This document shows positions 47,055-58,900 of a DNA stretch of 64,000 nucleotides, one piece after another. A program made the position numbers and the translations under genes. The DNA comes from Asterochloris sp. CNOR1 (Eukaryota; Chlorophyta; Trebouxiophyceae; Trebouxiales; Trebouxiaceae): positions 930,001 to 994,000 of the forward strand of contig OZ017757.1 in assembly GCA_963969365.1 (NCBI GenBank), written 5' to 3'. Position 1 is the stretch's first letter; every line of letters starts with the position of its first letter. The notes below the pieces were generated by a model. The model was not told where the DNA came from and made no database searches. It saw only the letters and a program-made list of their open reading frames with translations.

Positions 47055-50000
47055 TCAGTCCATCCAAGGCTTCCTGTTGCTGGGTGACGCTGACAATGGG
47101 TGCCTCCAGGCATTATGGCCTGCTGACTGCGCCCTGCGTCCTCCTGACTGCTTGACCATGCAGGGAACGTACTGCTGCCGGTGTTGACTGATGATGGGCA
47201 CTGAGGCTGTGTCCTGCCGCAACAGCTGGAGCACTGCCTGCAATTCCTCGCCTCCTGCATGGAATGCATAGGCATTAACGCATGAGAGTCACTGTCAGAC
47301 TTTCTGCTGAGGGTTGCCTTGACATGTCTTGGTATCAAAACGCTGCTTTCTATGCTGCACCCAGGAGCGTAGAAGTCAGCCGCATCCCTTGCTTACAGCT
47401 ACCAGCATCTCAGCCCCCAGCAGGCCATGCATCGATCTGCATAGTCACCTCGGCTGCAGCTGCGCATGCAGACTGCTGTGCACTGCACACCAGGTGGCTC
47501 CCCTGCAGATGCCATGTCCTTGCATGGGCCACAGCATATCAGGTGGCAGCAGGCTGTGCACCAGAGTGCACACCTGGCAGGCAGTCAGCAGCTGTTGCGG
47601 GGGACTGGCGGTGCGCCGCGCCACTGATGGCCTCCTGCAGCTGCCCCTCCAGGTGGTGGGCACGCTGCTGGGACTTGCGAAGACGCGCCTGCAGCTTACG
47701 TTTCTGGGTCGCCAGCGCTGCTGTGAGCTCCCCTGAAGGGCAGCAGATCACAGGCATCTCACAAACAGTCAGCCATGTGACGACTGTGCTCCTGGGCGCG
47801 TCAGCTTTCTAGGAGGGTTCAATCAGCAAAGCCTTCCTGGCAGATAGCCCCCGATGTTGCTGACAGTGCAAGCAGCATCCTTGATCAGGCACAAGCACTG
47901 GCTGGCAGCAATTGCCTGGCAGGTTACTGCTGGGCCCCACCCGTCAGCTCCTCTGCCACATCCTCCGGCGGAACCTGCCGGGCAGAAGGCCACAGCTTGA
48001 GGCGAGCTGCCCGGGTTGGGGATGTGGCACCCAGTCGAGCCTGCACAGGTGCAGGCTGCGCTGCAGCCATCAACTGCAGGAAGCCCTGCAGCATCTGCCC
48101 CTCCAGCTGCAGCAATGCCTGTGCGACTGCCTGCTGCCATAGCTGCAGGGGCTGCACATCGTGCACTGTTACTGCACTGGCTGTGGTCCTGGCTGTGGTC
48201 ACCGCCTGCCTGCGCGCCCGCGCCTGCCACTCCTGCCAGGCGGCTGGCAGGCCCTGAGGATGCAGCAGCGGGCCCTGGTGGGAGGCACCAAGTGTGGCCA
48301 CAGCCTGGCCCTTGGCTTGGGAGAAGTGACGAGCTGCCAAGTCCTCCACCTGCTGCACAGCGGAGGCGCACACAGTGCGTGCCTGCGCATTCAGGTTCAT
48401 AAAATCATTTGTGACCGTGCCTGGTGTCATGCACGGCAGAGGTGCCAGCTGTGTATGCCTGCACATCTCAGGCTCCTGCTTGACGCCAATTCCCTGCCGA
48501 GCAGCGGGACATGCCAGGCTGCTGGCTCAGTCTCCTGTCAGTGAGCAGAGGCGCAAAATCTGGCACACTTGACCAGATTCAAGAAGATTCTGCACTACAT
48601 CAAAAAGGAGTGCTGGGCTAGTCAGTCGCCCACCTGCTGCACAGCAAAGGCAGCAGGCGTGCATTGGATGAAGGTAGGTGTTGCATCGCTGACAACTCTT
48701 GGTGTCAGGCAGGCAAAACATCAGACTGCTCAACCATCCACCTTTAGCACATGTTCATATCTTGATGAATTTGGCCAGAACTGGCGCCCCACGCTGATCG
48801 AGACAGCTGGACACGCTCACCTGCTGGAGCTGTCTTCATGTCAGGCACGGCAAGGACGGTCACCTGCTCCTCTGCCTGCAGCCTGTTGTCCTGATCTGCG
48901 TGCTGCAGCAGCCTGCCGGCACCTCTCAGGCAAGGCAGGGCATGCACTATTGCTCCTTTGCCTGCGCCTCTCAGGCAAGGCAGGGGAGCTCACCTGCTCC
49001 TCTGCCTGCAGCCTGCCATCCTGCTCTGCCTGCTGCAGCAGTCTGCCGGCAGCCTCCAGCTCCCCCTCCAGCTGGCTGCACTGCTGAGCATGCGCTGCCA
49101 GCTGCTGCCTCTGCCGGGCCTGCTGGTCCAGGGCAGCTGCCTGCTGCTGCTGCAGGGCGGCAGCCTGCTGCTCCAGCACCCTCACACGCTCAGCTGCCTG
49201 CAGGGAGGCACGCAGGTAGTTGATGCTCAGCACTCTTGCATGCAAGGGGCGTGCTGCTGCTGCTGCTGCATGGCTGCTGCATGGCTGCTGTTTGTAGGTC
49301 ACTCACTCACAGGCACTCAGCAGCCTCATGGACCCAGGTAGGTTATGGGGGCCTGCAGGTCGGTATGCTTAGCACATATCAAAGGCAAGATGGTACCACA
49401 CAGCGGCTTATGCAACACAGCAGTGGCAGCTCACCAGCATCTGAGCCTCTGCCTCCTGCTGCAGAGCCTGCACACAGGTACACACTGAGCTTCAATAGCA
49501 GACGAAGCACACCCATCACTGACTTTGCAGCCTCAAGTGCATGCATGCCTTGTGCACGACAGACTTTCAGCAGGAGATACCACCAAGTTTGCCAGTGACG
49601 CCATGCAATGGGTTCCATGTGAAGCTGACATGTGGGGCTCACATAGGTGCACAGGCTGAGCTGCAGCTCCCTGTGTTGACTTTGCAGTATCAAAATATAC
49701 ATGCATGCTTTGCGCGTATTGAACTCCAGCATGCCCTAGAGCAGCCATGCCAGATGGGCTGCAAGGTGCAAACTGTGTGAACGCTGCAGGCAGCCATCCA
49801 CCTTTCCATCTCATGGATGGACCGCAGCCACACGGAGTATAAGACCCCGCAGCACACAGGCTGCGGCAGGGGATCGACCTGACACTGGTGAAAGCTGCAT
49901 GCAGAATTGCAGGGACAGCAGGGCTGGCCACCTGCTATTGTTATGAAGTGCTCACCTGGTGGGAGCTGCTGAGCTAGACACTCGACGGTAACAGCTCCTG

Positions 50001-53000
50001 GCTGCGGTCACAGACCCCAACAACTGGGTTTGTCAAAAGGTTGTGGCGCTTACACAGCTGAGCCAGGACTGCAGCTGCAGCCGTGTGACTGCCTGCTAAT
50101 CACCCAACCAAGAAAATCAAGACCCCCTACCTGATGTGAACTGCTCAGCTGCGCCTGCAGCTGCGTGACCTCATGGGTTTTGGTCTGCAACTCTGCCTCC
50201 AGCTGGGTGGCCTGGAGGCTCCTCTCACTGAGCTCGCTGCTGGCACGATCGCGCTCATCCTTAGTCGCTGCCTGCTGCACCTCCTGCTGCCGCAGCTGGA
50301 CAGTCACTGCCTCTCGTTGTTGATTGGCAGCAGCTGCCTGCAGAGGAAAGTATCAGCATGAGCCGGTGCGTTTTGCACTGCCGCAGAAGGAGCGCCTCTG
50401 ACAGCACTGGGCAGCAGCTGCTGGCACCTCCATTGGCATGATAAGCAGTTTGCAGCTGGGCATGAATGCTTCTTGCTGCTGGTGAGCTGCAGCAGCCTGC
50501 AGCGGGGACGGTCTGCATCAACAGCCAGGTAGTGGCTTGTGCAGGTGTTGCAGCATGGCAGGCACTGCCTCTTGCTGCAGGTGGGCTGCGCCAGACTGGA
50601 GTTTCCAAAGGACGGTATCATTGTTCAGCCAGTCTGTGCAGATGTGGAGCGGCAGGCATGAAATCTGGCTGCTGCAACTGTCTGCAACAAGGATGTGAAC
50701 ATCAGCAAAAGGGGTGGTGGTTTCTCCTTGTGTTGTAGCAGGAGCAGACAGCTGCTGGTGGGCAGCTGCCTGCAGCGGGATGATCTGCAGGAGCCTTCAT
50801 AAAGAGACAAGCTGCCCCACCAACGCCTTCCTGGAATCAATTCAACAGGTGCAGAACAAACGTGCATCTGCTGCTGGAGGCGTTTCATGGCTGCACATGC
50901 CTTTATGTTGAACCTGGAGCACCAATTAGCACAGCAGAGGCCGCACCTGCTGCTGCAGGCGCTCAACGGCCGCAAGCACCTCCGGCAGGCTGTCGAACCC
51001 TGCAGCCCGCAGGGCTGCTGCCTGCTCTGCAAATTGCTTGACAGCCAGTGCTGCTTCCTCCCGCCGTGCTGACAGTGCTTCCTGCAGCGCCTCTGCTTCC
51101 TGCACGGGCGGAAAGCTAAGCTTCAGAAGGGCTCCCTTTGCATACAAATGAGGGCACCGTGACAGCAATGACTGCCCCTGGATAGAGTACCATGCAGCAG
51201 TCGGGCGACAGGTGAAGCAATGGGGTCGCTGCACTGCTTCAGCATAGTGCTGTGTTGAGAAGCGTGCAGAGACTCGCTGAGCCCGCTAATGTGGCTCATT
51301 GAGCAGGACAGGCGGCACACCTGCGCACCAGGCTGCGACCACCCAGCAAGACTTAGAGCTACCTGCGTGCACCCCTGGCTGGCGGTTCTGGTCACCTCCA
51401 TGTTATGCTGCAGGTGTTGCCAGACTACATTTATATTCTGAGTCAAGGTCAGCAGCTGAGTCGCAAAGCATCAAGCGCCCCCCCGCAAAAGTCCTTGTTT
51501 GGCAGCCCTGACTGCAAGCAAGCCCTGCTGCAGGGCAACCTTGTCTCCAGCTCTATATAGGCAGAGTATAGCTGGAAGCTTTGAGCAGCAACCTCCTGTC
51601 TGGGCACGGCCCGGCCTGGCAGCACTGACTCCCGCCTCACCCACAGCTCAACATTTCTGCAGCAAGCGCGCACTCAAGCAGGTCCCAGGGCCTGGCAGCC
51701 CTGACTGCTTCCCAGGCTCTGCTACAGATGCTGTTTGACCCCTGCACCAGCTCCACCCTGTGCAGAGCATCGACACTTTTTGTCGTGCACCGCCCACCTC
51801 ACCTGCATGATGTCCTGCTGGCAGCCCTAACCGCCTCCAAGCCCTGCTCCAGATGCTGGCGGCCAAGCCCCTGCGCCACCTCAAGGTCCCTCTGTGCAGC
51901 TGCCAGCTCAGGCTGCAGCCCAAAGTCTGCCAGCGCAGACCCCACGTCCCGTAGCGAGCTGCCTGTGCTGGCCGTGGGCAGCAGAGAGGGCCACTTCAAG
52001 GTCGCTGAGCTGGCCCTGATAACGCGCAGCAGCCTCCTGCTCTGCATGCTGGGGCTGCTGCTGCCTTGATGCTGCCTGACAGGCTTGAAACCTGAGACCC
52101 AAGCGCCGCGAACATCAGTCAGGCGAACAGTTCAATCAACTCAGGGCAAGCAATGAACAGCAACACTGACAGTGGGTCGACAGCTTGAGCACACAATGGC
52201 AGAGCTGTCAAGCCTCCTCAGCAGTGCCTCTGATGTGATGTGAGACGAACAGCAGCCAGCCAAACAGCAATGAGTCAGGAGCTGTAGCACAGGTTTATGG
52301 CGTCTTTCAAAACCCTAAATGTGGCACCTTGGTGGACACCAGGGCCTGCTGGAGCTCCTGCTGAGCAGCTGCTTCCTCCCGCTGGGCCGCCAGCTGCTGC
52401 TGCAGGTCTGTTGTGCGACGGGACCACAACGCCCTGTCAGCCTCCAGCCGGGCCTCGGCTGCCCGGGCTGCGCTGCGCGTCCTGCGCAGCTGCTGCTGCC
52501 CACGCTGCTGCCCCTCCTGCAAGGCAGGTGGTGTAGCATGCTGCAGGGGTGAAACAAGCACAGATGGTGCTGCTGGTGCCCGCCCATGCTGCCCTGATTG
52601 CACAGCACATCGCAGCTGCTTTCGCTGCGTTGCATGCTTGGCGGCATTGCTGCTGCCCTAGCTGCTGCCCCTCCTGCCGAACCGGTGGTAGAGCATGCTG
52701 CAGGGTTGAAAACAAGCAAAGTGCCTCCTGCTTGTTGCGCCCAGGCTGCCGGTATTGCACAGCAGGTTGCAGCCGCCCTTTCTGCACTGCGCGTCCTGCA
52801 CAGCTGCTGCTGCCCCTCTGCAGGGCAACATCGCGGGAATTTGCTGCAGAGTGGGAGCATGCGGATGCTGCCCCATTATGGCTTGAGTGGGCTGCTGCCA
52901 CCCCTGCCACTGCCCATGCTGCACCTCACAGCATATTCTGTTGCTGTGCCAGCTGTGGCCTGAGCCTTCTGAGACGTCTGGCAGCTCAAGACCATGCAGA

Positions 53001-54789
53001 GGGCCAGTGCTGGTCCACCATTAGGGCCTCAGTGCCTGCTTGCTCTTCATCCATTCTCCCTGGGCTGCAGGCTGCCCTTATGACAGACTGATGCTTCAGC
53101 AGCACTTGTTGTGCAAAGGAGATAGTACACTGAGGACCTCAACAAGCAGGTGAGATTCCATGCAGGCGTTGCCACCTGCCACTCCTCTGAAACAGCATGG
53201 ATACAGTCTTGGCCACCATAGGGGGGCCAGGCTCACATGCAGTGTCGCCACCTCCTGTGAGAGCTCTTTGCATCGCTGCAGGAGATCTCGCTTGTCCTTC
53301 TGGGCTGCCTGCTGCTCCCTCTTCAAGCGAGCTAGCTGCTCGCGGAGAGGTCCTGCTTCTGCGACAGCATCCTGCCATGCCTGCTCTGCAACAGCTGCAG
53401 TCTGCAGCACAGGTGGAAGCGCATCTGGAGTGAGAGGTGGCGCAGCACCTGTGCGCTACAGCTTGTGCGTGCCCTGCAGCGGGCCTGCTCTGTTGCAGCT
53501 GCAGTCTGCGGTGCAGGCATTCGTGGGTAGCAAGGACGCGTCACGCAGATCAGTGCTTTGTCTGTACTGCAGCAGCCTCCCGTCAAGTGAAGCACAGACA
53601 GGCAACGTTGTGGAAGCAATGACAAATGCGGGAGGCCCTCTTGCATGCCCTCTTTGCAGCAAATGTGGTCAGCATAGCAGGAGATCATGCTGACCATCTT
53701 CGCCTGAGACTGATGTAAAGCAGTGCAGCACATGGACCCAATAGGGTGCACCAGGAAGCCAGCTCAGCACAGGGTCTCGAGTCCCTGACTTGGCTGCAAG
53801 CAGCTGGCAGGAAGAAGAAGCTTGCAGTGCCAGGCCTTCATGGGTGCCTGCCCTCTAAATTGGCTACGCATTCCTGTCTAAGGACTGTACAGTCCAGTGG
53901 TTCTTCAGGCGGCACTGGCAGGCCGATTGCGGTGAATGCCAGCAGCCAGGCCTCACGCAGGTGCTCACCTGCTGCTGCAGGTGTCGTGCGCTTGCCTCCC
54001 GTTGAACCTCTGCCTGCCGTGCAGCCACATTGCCTGCAGCGCGGCTAGCAGCTGCTGCCACAGCTGAAGCCTGCGCTCGGGCCGACTCCACGACAGCCTA
54101 CAGGAGGGCTGGCAATGCCTGTCAGGGAGGCTTGATGAATGGCTGGTGACAACAGAGCATCTAAAGCATTGATGCTGGCTGCAGGAAGGACGGGTGCAGG
54201 GCATGGGCTGCACACAAACAGGCAATTGACAGCTTGTTTTGATTGGTGTCACCACTCTTGCATCCGTGTCTGTGCAAGAGCCACAATTTGCCTGCGTGGT
54301 GCAGACTATCCAGATATCCTGCAGACAGTGCATGCAGCAGCACACACCTGGACATCGCAGTTGTAGCCATTGTACACCTCAGGCAGGACAGGGACTGCAT
54401 TGTCTGCAGCCAGGGCATCGCGAATGTCTCTGAGCGTCTGCCGCCGGGCAGCCTCGTTCCCTGGGGCTAGGCCAGCAGGTATCTTGAAGGTGTCCACCGA
54501 ACTGCGCTGCTTCTTGAGGGTGGGAGGGGCCTGACGGGGCTGCTGCCAGCTCAAAGACTTAAACATGGGCTTGCCCGGCGAAGATGGGCTACGTCTTCCA
54601 TGCAGCTGTATCTGCTGGCTGGGAGTAGGAGCTTGAGCAGCCTGCATGAGCTTCCCTGATTGGCAGAGGTGTTTGATGGCATGCCAGTGAACATGTGATT
54701 GAACCAGACTGATCAAGGTTCAGATTTACCAGAGCTTCAAGGGGCTCGGCACCGTCATGAGGTATCGTCCAGGTCTTGTTAGACTGCAT
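47055..54789 (-). CDS. Large alanine/glutamine-rich coiled-coil protein
   Basis: Minus-strand exons I can support: 54730-54789, 54348-54641, 53969-54097, 53252-53401, 52328-52516, 50947-51099, 50131-50337, 48994-49197, 47941-48382, 47574-47732, 47055-47254. One or two more lie between 51800 and 52080, but I could not fix their borders. The N-terminus (MQSNKTWTIPHDGAEPLEAL, then a Pro/Ser/basic part with FKIPAGLAPGNEA) is unlike the rest. From residue about 120 on, the protein is almost pure coiled coil with heptads of A, L, Q, E and R (LEADRALWSRRTTDLQQQLA, ERSLQATQLEAELQTKTHEV, LEQQAAALQQQQAAALDQQ). The exon 47941-48382 is helical but less repetitive, and the end is basic. Nearly all exons are phase 0 and a multiple of 3, so exons can be gained or skipped freely. 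I do not recognise the family; a cytoskeletal, centriolar or Golgi scaffold is a guess only. Confidence 0.6.
48859..49058 (-). repeat. Copy of a coiled-coil exon end plus its donor
   Basis: The end of exon 48994-49197 (AGRLLQQAEQDGRLQAEEQ followed by GTGAGC) is repeated about 130 bases downstream in gene sense at 48859-48922 as AGRLLQHADQDNRLQAEEQ followed by GTGACC. By eye about 85 percent of bases match. The motif ctctcaggcaaggcaggg also occurs twice, near 48921 and 48967. Confidence 0.8.
50465..50800 (-). repeat. Copies of an acceptor region of the coiled-coil gene
   Basis: The acceptor region of exon 50131-50337 (ggcagcagctgcctgcag, about 50326-50343) has relatives at about 50475-50505, 50568-50595 and 50745-50785 (gtgggcagctgcctgcagcg). 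All lie upstream of the exon in gene sense. Confidence 0.5.
51500..51860 (-). repeat. Three to four copies of a coiled-coil exon end
   Basis: A motif like tggcagccct(g/a)ac(t/c)gc, followed by caagccctgctccag, occurs at about 51500-51532, 51613-51640, 51689-51728 and 51818-51855. The last is the probable exon (reading LEQGLEAVRAA on the minus strand). The others are decayed copies in the next intron. Confidence 0.6.
52470..52840 (-). repeat. Copies of a coiled-coil exon start
   Basis: The start of exon 52328-52516 (reading EGQQRGQQQLRRTRSAARAA) has decayed copies upstream in gene sense near 52625-52690 and 52770-52830. Copied landmarks include ctgcccctcctgc with gtagagcatgctgcaggg, and gcgcgtcctgc with agctgctgctgcccct. 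Confidence 0.6.
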
Positions 54790-55363
54790 GCTTGAGAGCC
54801 GGGTGAAAAGGGTTGCATGACCCTAAGTGCATGGCCTGCTGCGCTGCGGAGCCAGGGACCGTGCTCTAATGGGTGGTGTTGATCCCCCAAGTGAGGGCTT
54901 TGTTCCATTCTGCTGCAACTCTGTCGAGACCAGCATTTGCAGCCCAGCCCGATGCCATGCTTGCAGGCTTGAGTAGATACTTGCTGGGGCTGGCTGTGAT
55001 TGTCATAGGAGTGGTGAGCTGAGGTTGTCCTGTTTGTTGTCTTGATCAGATGGCAACAGGCGCCTGCTTACATGTCACACTGTGTGCACTGTCCTCAGGT
55101 GCTGCCTGTGATCATTGCTGTCACAAAGCGGAAGCAAGTGCAGCCCAGACCTGCTGTGCAAAGGACCAGGTGAACTGTGCAGTGACATTGCTTCACAATG
55201 CCAACTGCTGCCATCACGGCAACAGCAACAGATCTGTCAATCTCTCTGCGGATGCAGGTCGACCTAGGCTGCTGTGGCAGTGCCCAGCTTGAACCTTTCC
55301 CCTTTGTGCAACAGATGCCAGCTGCTGTTGGTCTGACACTTCCCTACTCAGTGCCAACTGCGC
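54790..55363. other. Spacer upstream of the coiled-coil gene
   Basis: 574 bases between the GIF stop and the start of the coiled-coil gene, which lies in the same orientation. It should contain the GIF 3' UTR and the coiled-coil promoter. No exon or RNA recognised. Confidence 0.4.
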
Positions 55364-55758
55364 TTAGCGCCCTCCGGCTGGCGCCTGAGTCTGGGCATCA
55401 GCGACAGCGGCCAGCCACATCAGGCTGGCTTGCAGCCTCTGCTGATACCTGCATGTAAGATGTATGGCTTCAGGCCAACAGCCTCTGGCCCCTTGCGTGG
55501 CAAGGCCTGTGCTCAAGACTCCCCTCACCCCTGAGTGTTGCCCAGCCTGCCAGCATCAATGTTGTCCTTGAGGGCCTTCAGCAGGCGCTCATTCTCCTCC
55601 AGATGCTGCAATGCCAGCCATAGAATGCTTCCAAGACATGCAGGATTGTTGAGCAACATCAACTTCAGCAGTACCTCTTGGATCTGTTGTGTGGTGGGTC
55701 TGCCAGCCGCAGGACTTGGTGGCACAAAGTGGGGCTCCTCGACGTTGCCGCTGTCCAT
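55364..55758 (-). CDS. SSXT/SS18-type coactivator (GIF family)
   Basis: Three exons (55675-55758, 55529-55605, 55364-55448) give a short protein of 81 residues. It starts MDSGNVEEPHFVPPSPA and carries the SNH domain: TTQQIQEHLEENERLLKALK, NIDAGRLGN, then YQQRLQASLMWLAAVADAQT, and stops after APAGGR. This matches the N-terminal domain of plant GIF1-3 and animal SS18 (QYLDENK..I, GKL, RLQ.NLMYLAAIAD). The long Gln/Gly-rich activation tail of those proteins is absent. GIFs bind growth-regulating factors and SWI/SNF remodellers. Here the protein may be a minimal remodeller subunit; additional 3' exons cannot be excluded. It starts 157 bp downstream of the WDR3 stop. Confidence 0.85.
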
Positions 55759-55915
55759 GGCCTGGCTGTGGCAAGGGCTGTGGAATTTTGACTTCCCCTC
55801 CCCTTCTGGGTTGATAAAAGCAGACATGAGGCCTGAACAGTTTGTTTGATAGCGATGAATACTGTCCAAAATGACTGATAAAATGATCAAACATGAAGCA
55901 TCCAAGGCCTGTGTC
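55759..55915. promoter_or_regulatory. Short spacer: WDR3 3' end and GIF promoter
   Basis: 157 bases between the WDR3 stop and the GIF start on the same strand. It is AT-richer than its surroundings (runs such as actgataaaatgatcaaaca). Confidence 0.35.
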
Positions 55916-58900
55916 TCAAGCAGCCGCTGGCAGCCTGTACTTCTTGACTGTGCTGCCGCCTGTCATGCTGGAGGACTGCTCCTGTGCTGCACGACGTAGG
56001 TGCTGCAGCGCAGCCAGATTGAACCCCATGACGTCCTTGACATCCTGCAGACAAGAGGATAATCTTTGGCTTATCGCAGGAGCTCCCTGCTTACAGTGCA
56101 AGCTGAGGAGCTGGATGCAGAGCCACTTGGACAGACACGAGCTACCTCAAGATATGGGTTGCACTGGGTCGGCCTCAGGAGGGGCTGCTTGCGCATGCCC
56201 AGCAGCCCTGAGATGGAAGGTGCTTGCAGGAGCTCACTGGCGTGCAGAGCAGTATACACAGTCTGAACCCTAACCTGAATGCCCTCTCTGAGACGCTTCT
56301 GAAGTTTGATCATGAGGGGCCTGGCCTGTGGTGTGGCCATCAGCTGCTGGTGGTGCAGCCGCATCAGCAGTGTGCACACCCGGCAGCACAGCTCGACCTG
56401 TGCCCCCCGCTCCAAGGGAATGCACAGGTACTCCAGCAGCTTCTGGGCACCTTGAAACGGCAGCAGCAGCAGCGCCTGCTCCAGGTGGGCAGCCTGCAGG
56501 AGCAGCAATACTTGGGTTCCAGTGTCTGTGACAGGAAGTCATGACTGCACTTTGCATGCCTGTGATGCAAAGACCTCAGCAGCATTTTGCTTGGAAGCAG
56601 ACTGTGGCTCTCAAGCATAACAGGTGCGCCTTGAGTGCAGGCGGTGGAGAGCGAGGGTGCTTTCCGTGGTCACAGGAAGCAGGAAGCAGGCAGTGAGACA
56701 TTGGGTCAAAGCATACCTTGACACCTGCCAGCGTCTGCATCACATGGGCATCAGGGGCCTGTCCCCGCAGCAGAGGGTTGGCAGGCAGGGGCTTGGCAGC
56801 TGCACCCAGCGCGGCATGCTCCTGCGCAGCAGTAACAGGGTTGCTCATTGAGGTATTGCGCAAGCTACTTGTGTCTTAGCCACGACAACAACAGGGTACA
56901 CAGGCCACCAGGGCGCTGCATTTGCAAAGCCTTCAAACCAACATGCACTGCGCTTAGTAGCCCAGCATGATCCCCTATCAAAGAGGCCAATTAGAGACAT
57001 TCAGGTCTTGCCTCACCTCACCCAAAGATGCAACAGACAAGTATGAGGCACATAGTGACAGCAATACAGCAGAAGTTGCCCAGCAGTTTTCCAAGAAGAA
57101 TACCCCCCAGCCTGGCAGGCTTGCCCCTCAAGCAGGTCAGACAGCATTACTATCAAACACTGCAAGTCACCAGCCCTGCAAGCATGTCTTCCTGCTGGAG
57201 AGGGGCCACATGGGCCAAATAAAGGCACCTCCCTGCGCACACTGCAATGCTTCAGCCTTACATGCATGCCTTTGCTTGGCCAGCCCACGAGGGCCATCAT
57301 GGGGCACATTGAGGACTCCCCTGACCGGCGCAGCCCAACACGTCTGCAGTGTCAGCATGCAGGGCCCAACCTGTTGGCGAGTGCCCTCAGCCGCTGCCAA
57401 CTCCAGTGCCTCCACGATGCTGTCCACGGCGCCCACTGTCTCCTCTGTCCTGCGTCCGGCAGGACCCACAGCGCCCTGCTCAGGCACCTTCTGCCGCCGC
57501 TCTGCCCTCGCGCTGTCCTCCTGCAGGCCGGCAGGTTTCAGATCAGGCTTTGCTGCTGGTGTTGGTGCGCTGGGCTGACATTTTCCTTCCGCAGCCAGCT
57601 GGCCTGAATCTCGGACTATGTGGCTGGAGGCGCCACTCTGCCCCGCCCTCCTGCAAGTAGCAGGGCCAGGTTCATGACATTCGCGATCCATGCCTACAGC
57701 TGCCGCCCGCGCTCTGCCCTGTTCACACAATCCTACAGGCCGGCACTGCCAAGGCAGAAATATAAGTCCAGCTCGCCCAAGGGGGTTGGGCCATGTGGGG
57801 GCCAGCGGCAGGGGACTGGGAGGTCATGAAACTGGAGGAGACCTGCCATTGCCTGCTGTCCCCACCAGTTTTCATTTGCCCTGTCCTCCTGCAAGCCAGC
57901 AGTTCACCAATGTGAGAGGCCTCCCTGTGGGTGCTGACGCTCTGCCGTGGCACCGCCCTGCTGCAGCCAGTCCTGCCCAGATGTCAGGATCTATGCCTGC
58001 TGCGGTAAATGACCAGTGACCCCATCACACAGAACGGAGGCTGCCCAAAACCCTGGCAAATGGACGGTGCAGCGCTACCTGCTGCTGGGTGAGCCATCAG
58101 AGGGAGGCGCAACACTGCACGGACACAGGTGCACGGGCCCTGGGGCAGCCTGTCCACTCTTCCACTGTGTCCAGGTGCAGCACCGCCGCCTGTGACCCTA
58201 CCTCTACATCAGCTTCAAACAGGCTGTCCAGGCGCTTCTCCCTCTCTTCTTCTACAAAGAAGGGCTCGTCCGTGCGCACCCACCTGCAGCACAAGATGAG
58301 TCATCTCGCATGGGGTACCCTACGCAGCACTGCTCCTGCACATGGTATCCAGTGCCGATCAAGCAGGGCCGGAGCCTGAAGAGACGCTTCCTGCCCTGGA
58401 TAAAGGACTTGAAGAGTCCCTTGTATCAGGAGCATCTCTTGATGTGATTGGGGGACCTCAGCGGCTGAGAAAGACACCATCACAAATATCAAACAGTGGT
58501 GACTGTGCCAGGCAGCAAACACAAGGAGCTTGTGCTGCTACCCATCTGCGCAGGGTTTGGCTGCAACTACCAGTGACCAAAGACACTGCCCGGCAACAGA
58601 CTCAAGATTGCAGCATGCGCAGCAACCCTCCTGCACAGGGAGCAGGTAGGGCTCTGAGTGACCGCAAGAGCCCAGGGAGGACACCAACGGGCAGCACACT
58701 CACGAAGCAGTATCAACTGCAACCCACCTGCGCAGGGAGCGGTCATGACTCCCAGTGACCACGAAGTCGCCCAGGGAGGAGACTGCCAAGCACCACACCT
58801 CTGCGTGGTGCCCCTCCAGAGTCAACAGGAGCTCAAACTTGTCAGCGTCCCAGTACTTAACCACTCTGTCCTTGCCTGCACAGGGGGTGAAGCTTGTCCT

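Noticed and set aside
48921-49060. CRISPR-like short repeats
   Set aside because: Two copies only, unequal spacing, inside an intron of a eukaryotic gene. They are part of the exon-copy pattern.
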